Source of the DNA: Nannocystis punicea
GTDB lineage: Bacteria > Myxococcota_A > Polyangia > Nannocystales > Nannocystaceae
Reading direction: 5' to 3'
Assembly (NCBI RefSeq): GCF_026965555.1
Contig: NZ_CP114040.1
Location: forward strand, 5,828,001 to 5,892,000
DNA: 64,000 bases
Position 1 is the stretch's first letter. Every line of letters starts with the position of its first letter. The translations under genes and the position numbers were made by a program. Of this stretch, positions 1-10,000 are shown piece by piece. The notes below the pieces were generated by a model, which worked only from the letters and a program-made list of their open reading frames with translations, did not search any database and was not told the origin of the DNA.

Positions 1-1
1 C

Positions 2-304
2 GACCTGCTCGACCTCGACGCCTTCGGGCGGGTGATCGCCGAGCACGGCGCGGAGCTCATCCTCCACGGCCACGAGCACCGGCGCCTCGAGGGCGCGCTG
101 CCCGGCCCGGGCGGGGTCCAGGTCCCGGTCCACGGCGTCGGCTCCGGCACGTATCTGTCACAAAAGCCAGGTCGTCACGGCGCCTACGCCCTGTACACCG
201 TTCGACCCGGCGGCGTGACGCGCACCTACCACCGCTGGGACGGCCGCGGCTTCGTCGCGGACGAGGCGGAGCCGCCGGTCCTCGCCGGAACCGGCTCGCA
301 CTGA
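2..304 (+). CDS. Metallophosphoesterase, C-terminal part (5' end outside window)
   Basis: Only the last 100 codons are present, open from base 2. They contain GHEHRR at about residues 23-28, the GHxH metal-ligand motif that closes the calcineurin-like metallophosphoesterase domain, followed by short beta-strand-like stretches typical of the end of that fold. These enzymes hydrolyse phosphomonoesters or diesters with a di-metal centre; the substrate cannot be inferred from this fragment. The earlier ligand motifs (DxH, GDxxD, GNHE) lie outside the window. The stop is 28 bases before aspS on the same strand. Confidence 0.75.
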   Translation, partial: DLLDLDAFGRVIAEHGAELILHGHEHRRLEGALPGPGGVQVPVHGVGSGTYLSQKPGRHGAYALYTVRPGGVTRTYHRWDGRGFVADEAEPPVLAGTGSH

Positions 305-318
305 CCGCGAACATCGTC

Positions 319-324
319 TACATT
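319..324 (+). promoter_or_regulatory. -10 box for aspS (TACATT)
   Basis: TACATT ends eight bases before the aspS ATG. There is no Shine-Dalgarno sequence, so transcription would begin at or next to the start codon (leaderless). No convincing -35 hexamer is visible. The same arrangement recurs at many genes in the window. Confidence 0.45.
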
Positions 325-332
325 CCCGGGCC

Positions 333-2141
333 ATGTCCACCTTGCTCGAACACGGCCGCACCCACGACTGCGGCAGCTTGCGCGCCGCCGACGTCGGCGC
401 CACCGTGGTCCTCTTCGGATGGGTCCACCGCCGCCGCGACCTCGGCGCCCGGATCTTCGTCCAGCTCCGTGATCGCTTCGGCGTCACCCAGGTCGTGTTC
501 GGCAAGGACCTCGACGCCGACGCCTACGAGGCCGCCACCGGCCTGCGCGGCGAGTTCTGCGTCGCCGTCAAGGGCGCCGTGATCGCCCGCGGCGACAACG
601 CCAACGCCGCCATGGCCACCGGCGAGATCGAGGTCAACGCCACCGAGCTGCAGGTCTTCTCGCCGGCCGACATCCTGCCCTTCAACGTCGCCGACGACGA
701 CAAGCTCGACGCCAGCGAGGCCCTGCGGCTCAAGCACCGCTACCTCGACCTGCGCCGGCCCAGCCTGCAGAAGAACTTCGTCGTCCGCTCGCGCCTGGCC
801 ACGCTCACCCGCATCACCCTCGCCGAGCAGGGCTTCCTCGAGCTCGAGACGCCCTACATGGTGAAGTACACCCCGGGCGGCGCGCGCAACTTCCTCGTGC
901 CCAGCCGGCTCAACCCCGGGATGTTCTACGCCCTGGCCGAGTCGCCGCAGATCTTCAAGCAGCTGTTCATGGTCGCGGGCATGGACAAGTACTTCCAGAT
1001 CTGCCGCTGCTTCCGCGACGAGGACCTGCGCAACGATCGCCAGCCCGAGTTCACCCAGATCGACGTGGAGATCAGCTTCGCCACGCCCGAGCGGGTGTTC
1101 GCCCCGATCGAGCGCCTGATGCGGCGCGCCTGGAGCGAGATCCTCGGCGTCACCCTGCCCGACCCGTTCCCGCGCATGACCTGGGCCGAGGCGATGGGCC
1201 GCTACGGCAGCGACAAGCCCGACCTCCGCTTCGGCCTCGAGTTCGTCGACATCACCGACCCGGCCCACCGCTCGGGCGCCAAGATCTTCGAGTCGGCCAA
1301 GCTGGTGAAGGCGATCGTGGTGCCCGCGGCCCACGCCGAGCCGCTGTCGCGCGGCCGCATCGACAAGCTGACCGAGCTGGTCAAAAAGCGCGAGTCGGGC
1401 GGCGCCAAGGGCCTCGCGTGGGCCAAGGTGCAGGAGGGCGGCTCGTGGAGCTCGCCGCTCACCAAGTTCATCACGCCCGAGTTCCAGGCCGAGATCAGCG
1501 CCCGCGCCGGCGCCGAGACGGGCAGCGTGATCCTCATCGTCGCCGACGAGCCGCACACCGTCCACGCCGCGCTCAACGCCCTGCGGCTCGAGCTGCGCGA
1601 CAGCCTCGACCTCGTCAAGCACTCGGCCTCCGACCCGTGGCGGTTCCTCTGGGTCACCGACTTCCCGCTGTTCGAGAAGAGCGAGCGCGGCTACGTCAGC
1701 GCCCACCACCCGTTCACCTCGCCGCGCCTCGACCAGCTCCCGCTGCTCGACTCGGACCCGAGCCAGGTGCTCGCGCAGGCCTACGACCTCGTGCTCAACG
1801 GCAACGAGGTCGGCGGCGGCTCGATCCGTATCCACCAGTCGGACGTGCAGGCCAAGATCTTCCAGGCGCTCGGCCTGTCCGAGGCGCAGATCCAGCAGAA
1901 GTTCGGCTTCCTGCTCGACGCCTTCCGCTACGGCCCGCCGCCCCACGGCGGCATCGCCCTCGGCCTCGACCGCCTCAGCATGTTGATGTGCGGCGCCCAG
2001 AGCCTGCGCGACGTCATCGCCTTCCCCAAGACGCAGAAGGGCACCGACCTCATGACCGGCTGCCCGAGCGGGGCCGACGACGCCCAGCTGGCCGAGCTCT
2101 ACATCCGCCACCGCGACCTGCCCGCCACCCCCGAGAGCTGA
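333..2141 (+). CDS. aspS: Aspartyl-tRNA synthetase
   Basis: 602-residue class IIb synthetase that charges tRNA-Asp in the cytoplasm. In order: an N-terminal OB-fold anticodon-binding domain (about residues 15-110, with GWVHRRRDLG at 29-38); class II motif 2, FRDEDLRNDRQPEF, near residue 230; the GAD insertion domain of bacterial AspRS (about 300-430); and motif 3, GIALGLDRLSMLMCG, near 540-553. Length is normal for the bacterial type. The Leu in RRRDLG is the residue associated with the discriminating form; the non-discriminating form usually has His there. This fits an enzyme that does not need Asn-tRNA transamidation, but it is only a hint. The ATG follows a -10-like TACATT directly, with no ribosome binding site. 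lnt begins three bases after the stop, so the two are probably co-transcribed. Confidence 0.97.
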   Translation: MSTLLEHGRTHDCGSLRAADVGATVVLFGWVHRRRDLGARIFVQLRDRFGVTQVVFGKDLDADAYEAATGLRGEFCVAVKGAVIARGDNANAAMATGEIEVNATELQVFSPADILPFNVADDDKLDASEALRLKHRYLDLRRPSLQKNFVVRSRLATLTRITLAEQGFLELETPYMVKYTPGGARNFLVPSRLNPGMFYALAESPQIFKQLFMVAGMDKYFQICRCFRDEDLRNDRQPEFTQIDVEISFATPERVFAPIERLMRRAWSEILGVTLPDPFPRMTWAEAMGRYGSDKPDLRFGLEFVDITDPAHRSGAKIFESAKLVKAIVVPAAHAEPLSRGRIDKLTELVKKRESGGAKGLAWAKVQEGGSWSSPLTKFITPEFQAEISARAGAETGSVILIVADEPHTVHAALNALRLELRDSLDLVKHSASDPWRFLWVTDFPLFEKSERGYVSAHHPFTSPRLDQLPLLDSDPSQVLAQAYDLVLNGNEVGGGSIRIHQSDVQAKIFQALGLSEAQIQQKFGFLLDAFRYGPPPHGGIALGLDRLSMLMCGAQSLRDVIAFPKTQKGTDLMTGCPSGADDAQLAELYIRHRDLPATPES

Positions 2142-2144
2142 GCC

Positions 2145-3848
<1,704 letters not shown>

Positions 3849-3862
3849 GCGCCTGCAGCACC

Positions 3863-3936
3863 TTCGGACATGCTCTCGGGGGCATGTCCGATGCGCCATG
3901 CCTCGAGAGCCATGTCCTTCGGCACATGCCCGAAGC
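3863..3936. repeat. Palindrome cluster between convergent lnt and methyltransferase genes
   Basis: Several copies of the dispersed element. The clearest is a perfect 9-bp stem, CGGACATGC (3865-3873) with GCATGTCCG (3882-3890), around an 8-base loop. Two further imperfect copies follow. The cluster lies in the 95-base gap between convergent stop codons. A role as a bidirectional terminator is possible, but there is no U-tract. Confidence 0.7.
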
Positions 3937-3943
3937 GCCTGCC

Positions 3944-4783
3944 TCAGAACCGGTAGCGCAGCACGCGGTGCATCCGCGCGATCCTCGGCACCTTCGCGGC
4001 CCACTGCACCAGCTTGCGCTGCACCCAGCCGAGCTTGGCCGCGTCGGGCGAGCCGACCAGCGGCCACTCGTCCATCAACTCGAGGCCGAACACGTGGCTC
4101 TCGAGCTCGTGCGGGTCGTCGAGGCCCCACTGGAGGCGCGCCCCGGTCTTGCGCAGGCTGCTGTGCAGGCCCTGGGCCCGCAGCGCGCGCGGGCTCAGGG
4201 CGTCGAACAGCACCTCGCCCGCGGGGAAGCGGACGATGATCCGGCGCAGCAGGTCCTCGACCTCGGCCGCGGTCAAGTACGGCAGGATGCCCTCGGCCAC
4301 CACCAGGGTCGGTCGGTCGTCGGGGATCTGCAGCAGCCACTCCTGCTCGGTGACCGACGCGCCGATCGTCTGCACGCCGGCGATTTCGGGATAGAGGCGG
4401 CGACGCACCGCGATCACGTCCGGCAGGTCGACCTCGAACCACCGCACCGTCGACGGCGGCGCGACCCGGATCACCCGACTGTCGAGGCCGCAGCCGAGGT
4501 GCAGCACCGTCGCGTCCGCGTGCGCTGCCAGATACTCGCGGGTCCACGCGTCGAGCTGCTTGGCCCGCACCGACGTGGTGAAACGGTCGCCCTGGGCCGA
4601 CTTGAGACGCGCGAAGTCGTAGGCGATGGTGTCGACCAGCCGCTCCGCCGTCTCGTCGCGGAGGATCGGGTCCGGTGAGCGGCTCTCGAGCGCGCGCGCG
4701 TGGAGGGTGATGAGCAGCGTCTCCTGCACGCCCGCGAGCTCGATCTTGTCGGCATGGGGCGGCGTTGCAGCCGGCGGTATCAT
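3944..4783 (-). CDS. Class I SAM-dependent methyltransferase (leucine carboxyl methyltransferase-like family)
   Basis: 279 residues. The SAM-binding loop is VLHLGCGLDSR (about residues 93-103), followed by the acidic strand end WFEVDLPDVI, with VVAEGILPYL further on. This is the pattern of the LCM/PPM1-like O-methyltransferase family (COG3315), which in bacteria is often linked to polyketide or other secondary metabolism. The acceptor is unknown; no biosynthetic cluster is nearby, and the neighbours are housekeeping genes on the opposite strand. The ATG sits eight bases after a TATCAT box on the minus strand without a Shine-Dalgarno, so the message is probably leaderless. The gene is convergent with lnt, and its last codons approach the palindrome cluster at 3863-3936. 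Confidence 0.88.
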   Translation of the reverse strand: MIPPAATPPHADKIELAGVQETLLITLHARALESRSPDPILRDETAERLVDTIAYDFARLKSAQGDRFTTSVRAKQLDAWTREYLAAHADATVLHLGCGLDSRVIRVAPPSTVRWFEVDLPDVIAVRRRLYPEIAGVQTIGASVTEQEWLLQIPDDRPTLVVAEGILPYLTAAEVEDLLRRIIVRFPAGEVLFDALSPRALRAQGLHSSLRKTGARLQWGLDDPHELESHVFGLELMDEWPLVGSPDAAKLGWVQRKLVQWAAKVPRIARMHRVLRYRF

Positions 4784-4791
4784 GGCGGGCG

Positions 4792-4797
4792 ATGATA
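4792..4797 (-). promoter_or_regulatory. -10 box (TATCAT, minus strand) for the methyltransferase
   Basis: TATCAT on the minus strand, eight bases before the ATG at 4783. No Shine-Dalgarno sequence lies between them. Typical of the leaderless layout seen throughout the window. Confidence 0.4.
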
Positions 4798-4868
4798 GCC
4801 CTGGCCTTTCTCCCGCGCCGCAAGCCGACCCTCACGCGGCGCTTCCTGGCGGTTTCGCGGGGGGCGGC

Positions 4869-5160
4869 GGCCGCACACGCGCGACTCGAACCGGACTGTG
4901 CCGGACGGCGGTGGCGGCGTCGCGCAGGAGCCGATCGACATCCACGCTGACGGCTTCGTCGATCTCGCGTTCGCCGACACCCGCGGCGACGACCTCGACG
5001 CCCGGACCCACGCGCGCGTGCACGCCGACGGCGGGCTCGGCTTTTCCCTGCTGCCGGCCGTGTCCAGGGCACGACAACGCCCAGAGGATCGAAGCCGGCG
5101 ACCTCGACCGCGAGCCGCACCGGATGTCGGCCTCGCTCTCGACGCTGTCCCATCAGGCCC
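4869..5160 (+). pseudogene. Possible frameshifted remnant of a coding sequence
   Basis: About 60 codons (4869-5060) have the strong third-position G/C bias of real genes here and read like a soluble protein (EPIDIHADGFVDLAFADT and following). From about 5065 the same bias continues in another frame (QRIEAGDLDREPHRMSA). No convincing start or stop encloses them, and the sequence then dissolves into element repeats. I read it as a decayed, frameshifted gene fragment. Chance in GC-rich DNA is the alternative. Confidence 0.22.
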
Positions 5161-5363
5161 GAGCCGGTGCTCGTCGGCCGAGCACCTGTCCGCTCTGCTG
5201 GCCGCTCCGAAGGCCCGTCGCTTCTCAGCCTCGCGCACCGAGGCTCCTGATACGAGCACCTGTCCCTCGAGACAGCGGAGGAGCAGCTTCTCGCTTCTCA
5301 GCTCCGCGCCCCGAGGCTCCTGAACCAAGCACCTGTCCGTCGAGACAGCGGGAAGAAGCACCT
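5145..5363. repeat. Three diverged ~73-bp tandem units, each carrying the palindromic element
   Basis: GCACCTGTCC recurs at 5182, 5256 and 5329 (spacing 74 and 73). The second and third units are close copies over their whole length: TCGCTTCTCAG starts at 5218 and 5291, and both have CCGAGGCTCCTGA before the element and GAGACAGCGG after it. The first unit is more diverged. Confidence 0.75.
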
Positions 5364-5391
5364 CCTCGCCTCGCTCCGTAACATGACTTTT

Positions 5392-5461
5392 TGAACATGT
5401 CCGTTCAGACAGCCAATGATTCACGCTGAACATGTCCGTTCAGACAGCCAATGATTCACGC
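5392..5461. repeat. Perfect 35-bp tandem duplication of the palindromic element
   Basis: Bases 5392-5426 are repeated exactly at 5427-5461. Each copy has ACATGTCC, GTTC, AGACAGCC and then a short AT-richer tail. Exact identity suggests a very recent duplication. Confidence 0.9.
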
Positions 5462-5507
5462 CTCGGGCCCGCCTCGCGGGCCGCGCTCGGCGGATCCGCC
5501 GCGCGGC

Positions 5508-6398
5508 TCAGAACCGCACCACCAGCCGCCCCGCCCGCGCCTGCACCCGGGTGCGCCCGCGGATCGCCCCGGCGATCAGCGCCGCCACGCCGGCCGTCAG
5601 CAGGGCCCCCGCCAGGATCCCGCCGACGAGCGCCATCCGGTTGGCGCGCAGCCCCTCGGCCACCAGATCGGTCTTCTGCTGCTCGCGGGCGGTGTCGCTG
5701 CCGCACGGATCGAGCGGGTCGTCGCCCTGGCACGGCTGGGCCGTGACGGCCGCGAGGTCGTCGTCGGCTGCGCGCCCCGTCAAGCCGCCGGCCAGCGCCA
5801 CCACCCCGGCCACCACCGCCGCGCTGCCGAGCCCCGCCGCCGCCAGCCCCGCCTTGCGGTCGAACCCGCGGCGCGCCGGCTCGAGCGGCGGGGCCGGGCG
5901 CGGGCCCTCCGGCGCGGATGCGCTCCGGTACATGGCCAAAAGTTCAGCCCTGCGCCCCTCGACCCCGACGCGGTTCTCGTCGTCGGTCGGGTCGAGCCCG
6001 CCGAGGTAGGCGTCGAGGGCCGCGATCGCGGCGTGCAACCGGGCCGCGTCGCCCGTCTCGCGGAAGGCGGCCTCTTCTGCGCCCGCGATCGCCAGCGCCG
6101 CGGTCACGCGCCGCGGCGCGTAGCCGAACCCGCCCGGCAAGGCGCGAAACGCCCGCTGCCACAGCGCGATCGCCCCGTCGCGGTCACCCGCCTCGAGCCG
6201 CGCCTGGGCCGCCGCCGACAGCTCCGCCGCCTCGTCGACCCCCGCCTGCGCCGCCGACCGCGGCGCCTCGATCTCGGGTGTCTCCACAGACATGTCCGAA
6301 CGGACATCCCCGGGCGCCGCCCGGCCCGACGCCGGCGCCACGGCCAGCACGAGCCCGAGCCACGCCGCCAACGCCGCGCGCCAGGGAGGTCTCCTCAT
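5508..6398 (-). CDS. Exported tetratricopeptide-like protein with two C-terminal membrane helices
   Basis: 296 residues of unrecognised specific function. A signal peptide (about residues 1-28, ending SGRAAPG) is followed by alpha-helical, Ala/Glu-rich sequence with TPR character (AAQARLEAGDRDGAIALWQRA). A helix near 195-220 and another near 260-285 look membrane-spanning, with a Cys-containing loop between them. The mature N-terminus contains one palindromic element (6289-6309) read as DVRSDMSVETPE. The start was chosen at the ATG that gives the signal peptide; the frame stays open far upstream only because of GC richness. It is divergent from the Ser/Thr kinase gene. Such TPR partners are common next to myxobacterial kinases, but a functional link is inference. 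Confidence 0.7.
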   Translation of the reverse strand: MRRPPWRAALAAWLGLVLAVAPASGRAAPGDVRSDMSVETPEIEAPRSAAQAGVDEAAELSAAAQARLEAGDRDGAIALWQRAFRALPGGFGYAPRRVTAALAIAGAEEAAFRETGDAARLHAAIAALDAYLGGLDPTDDENRVGVEGRRAELLAMYRSASAPEGPRPAPPLEPARRGFDRKAGLAAAGLGSAAVVAGVVALAGGLTGRAADDDLAAVTAQPCQGDDPLDPCGSDTAREQQKTDLVAEGLRANRMALVGGILAGALLTAGVAALIAGAIRGRTRVQARAGRLVVRF

Positions 6399-6424
6399 CA
6401 CCGGGGCCCGGCGCGGCGCCGCTC

Positions 6425-6775
6425 GATGTGACATGTCCGTTTGGACATGCACGCGCCACGGGGACCTATCCTTTCGGACAGCGACATCGGCCGCCAAGAT
6501 CGCGCCGCGCCGCACGACCCCCGGACCCGACCCCGCCCGTCGTGACATGCCCATTCGGACACCCAGCTGGTGCGTCGACCTGTCCTCGCGGACAGCGGTC
6601 CCGATCGGCGAGGCCCCACCGAGCAGCACGACATCCGCGGCCGCTTGTCGTGACATGTCCGTTCGGACATCCCCCGGATGCATGGACATGTCGGTTCGAT
6701 CATCCCCTGGTAGCGTGGGCATGACCGTTCGGACAGGCGCGTGGTATTGATACCTGTCCGAACGGACAGCCGATT
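6425..6775. repeat. Array of eight palindromic elements in paired spacing
   Basis: Elements start near 6430, 6463, 6544, 6576, 6652, 6684, 6719 and 6751. Spacing alternates: 33, 81, 32, 76, 32, 35, 32. This suggests a roughly 110-bp unit with two elements per unit. Several copies are near perfect, for example ACATGTCC-GTTC-GGACATCC at 6652 and CCTGTCCGAACGGACAGC at 6753. The array fills most of the divergent gap between the TPR-like gene and the kinase gene. Confidence 0.88.
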
Positions 6776-7061
6776 CCGCCGCGCCGGCCCTTGCCTCGCC
6801 ATCCACTCGCGCCGGCCTTTCGCCCGCGTCCACCCCCTCGCCCGCGGCGGACCTGTCGGCGGCCCGTTCGGGGCTCACGGCGGGCCTGTCGTCGGCCCGT
6901 TCGGGGCCCGCGGAGGCGCGCGCGGGCGCCCGGACGACGGCGGCGGGGATCGCGGCAGGCACGTCGTTCGGATGGTAGACCACCCCTCCCTCGGAACAAG
7001 GCCCGCCGGGCCGGCCGATGCGTTGAAGCCCGGCGCAGTTTCCGGGATCCTGGTCGTCGCG

Positions 7062-10000
7062 GTGGCAGGCGCAAAGTCCACGGCCCGTGCGGGCCGGCAG
7101 CACACGAGCCTCGAGCAGGCCGACACGGCCACGTCGCCCGGCACCTCGGCTGCGCCCGCGCCGGACGACGCCCGCCACCTCAGCCGCCTGGCCAGCGAGG
7201 CGCGGCGCGGCGACGCGCTCGCCCCCGAGCGGCTGGCGATGGAGGCGATCAAGGCCCGCCTGTTCCCCGGCGAGGCCGCCCCGGCCAAGATCGGCCGCTT
7301 CACCGTCCTGCGGCAGATCGGCGCCGGCGGCATGAGCGTGGTCTACGCCGCCTACGACGAGCGCCTCGACCGCAGGATCGCCGTCAAGCTGCTGCGCTCG
7401 GGCGAGTCGGCCGACAACCAGGCCCGGCTGCTGCGCGAGGCGCAGGCGATGGCCCGCCTGTCGCACCCCAACGTCGTCGCGGTCCACGAGGTCGGCGCCT
7501 GGGAGCAGCAGGTCTACGTCGCCATGGAGTTCGTGCGCGGGCCCAACCTGCGCGACTGGTTGCAAGCTGTCCCCCGGGACATCCGCGAGATCCGCGAGGT
7601 GTTCGTCGCCGCCGGTCGGGGCCTCGCCGCCGCCCACCACGCCGGCCTGGTCCACCGCGACTTCAAGCCGGCCAACGTGCTCGTCGGCGACGACGGCCGC
7701 GTGCGCGTCGGCGACTTCGGCCTCGTCCGCCACGCCGGCGACGAGCCGCTCGAGGCGCCCGCGCCTGCACCTGTCCCGACGGGCAGCATCGTCCAGGCCG
7801 GCGCGCGCGTCGAGCTCTCGACCACCCTCACCGAGACCGGCGCGATCCTCGGCACGCCGGCCTACATGTCCCCGGAGCAGCACCTCGGCCGCCCCGTCGA
7901 CGCCCGCAGCGACCAGTTCTCGTTCTGCGTCGCCCTCTACGAGGCCCTTTACGGCGCCCCGCCGTTCGCCGGCCGCGACCTGCTCGAGCTGGCCCGCCGC
8001 GTGCTCGCGGGCGCCGTATCACCTGTCCCCGAGGACAGCAAGGTCCCGGCCTGGCTGCGGCGCGCGGTCCTCCGCGGCCTCGCGGTCGACCCCGCCGCGC
8101 GCTGGCCCAGCATCGACGACCTGCTCGACGAGCTCGAGCGCGACCCGGAGCGGGCCTGGCGGACCCGCCGGAGCGCCGCCCTGGTCGGCCTCGCGGTCGT
8201 CGGCGTGGTCGTCGGCCTCCTCGTCGTCGCCCGCGAGCGCGCCGACGCGGCCGCGCAGGCCCAGCGGGCCGAGGCCGCCGCCGAGCGCCAGCGCCGGACC
8301 GCCGAGGACGAGCGGGCCGCCGCCGAGCAGGAGCGCGACCGGGCCTTCATCGACGCCAAGGCCCAGCTCGCCGAGGCCCAGCGGGCCCAGGCCGCGCTGA
8401 AGGACGCGCTCGCGGCCGCCGAGGCCCAGCGCCTCAACGCCGAGGCTCACGCCGCCCTCGCCGAGCACGCCCTGTCCGAGGCCGAACGGCGCCGGCGCGA
8501 GGCCGAGGCCCAGCGCAAGGAGGCCGAGCGCCAGACCGGCCGCGCCGTCCACGAGGCCGCGCGGGCCCGCGACGCCAACCGCCTGGCCCAGGCCCTGGCC
8601 GGCGCGCGCGGCGATCCGACCACGGTGCTGGCGCTCCTGCGCGAGGTCGAGGACCCCGCCGCCGCGCCCGGGTGGGTGCCCGCCGCCGTCTCGGCCCTGC
8701 AGCACCCGGTCAGCGCCGCCGTCCTGCGGGGCCGCGGGGCCGCCCTCCTGACCGCCGCCTTCAGCCCCGACGGCGCCCGGCTCGCCGCCGCCGGCGAGGA
8801 TCGGCGCGTGACCTTGTGGTCATGGCCCGACGACCATGTCCTGAAGATCCACGAGCACCAGGGCCCGGTCCGCGCCGTCGCCTTCGCCCCCGGCGGCGAG
8901 TTGGTCAGCGGGGCCGAGAACGGCGCCGCGGTGTGGCGCGACCCGCCGGTGCGTCTGCCCGCCGGCGCCGGCGACGACCTGCGGGCCTTCGCCCTCGCGC
9001 CCGACGGCCGCACCCTCGTCACCGGCGGCGGCGACGGCCGCGTGCGCGCCTGGGACCTCGAGGCCGCCCCGCCGCGCCCGCGCGAGCTCGCCCGCCACGA
9101 GGGGCCTGTCCATGCGGTCCTGTTCGACAGGACAGGTCACCTCGTCGCCTCCGCCGGCGCCGACGGGGCCGCGCGGATCGTCGATCTGCGCGGCGGTCCC
9201 CCGCGCTCGCTGCCCCACCCGAGCGGCGCGGTGCGCAGCGCCGCCTTCAGCCCCGACGGCCGCCGGCTCGCCACCGGGGCCCAGGACGGCCTCGTGCGCG
9301 TGTGGGACGCCCAGGGCGAGGGCGCGCCGGCCCTGCTGCGCGGCCACGCCGACGAGGTCGTCGCCCTCGCCTGGAGCCCCGACGGCGAGCGCCTCGCCTC
9401 CGCCTCGCTCGACCGCACCGCCCGCCTGTGGACCGCCGGCGGCGCGCCGCGGCGGACCCTCCGCGGCCACGACGGCCGCGTCTACGCCCTCGCCTGGAGC
9501 CCCGGCGGCGATCGCCTGGTCACCGCCTCGCAGGACGGCACCGCCCGCGTCTGGCCGGTCGACGGCGCACCTGTCCCCGGGGACATGCCGCTGATCCTCC
9601 GCGGCCACGGCGAGGCCGTCGTCGCCGCCGGCTTCAGCCCCTCCGGCGACCACGTCGTCACCGCCTCGCGCGACGGCACCGCCCGCGTCTGGCGCGTCCG
9701 CGGCGGCGACCCGCTGGTCCGTGCCGTCCCGCTCGGGGGCCCCGTCGACCACCTGGTCTGGACCGCCGCCGGCCTTTACGCCGTCCGCGCCGACGGCCGC
9801 GCCCTCCACCTCGCCCCCGCCGGCCTGCCCGGCCCCGGCCGCAGGACCTCCGAGACAGGGCGTGAAGACGATGTCTCCACGGACCTGCCTCCAAAACCAT
9901 CTCACTCAAATGTCTCTTCGGCCATGCCCATGGGGACAGGTCTCATCGACCATGGTCCTCAGGACATGCCCCTCGAGCCACCCATGAGCAGCGGCGCCGA

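Noticed and set aside
4780..5433. Minus-strand protein of ~217 residues upstream of the methyltransferase
   Set aside because: It overlaps repeat arrays and promoter sequence, has no coding bias on that strand and a Ser/Arg-rich composition.
6425..6775. Elements as ordinary Rho-independent terminators
   Set aside because: None has a following T-run, many lie inside genes or in divergent promoter regions, and the window's real intrinsic terminators (58694, 59026) look quite different.
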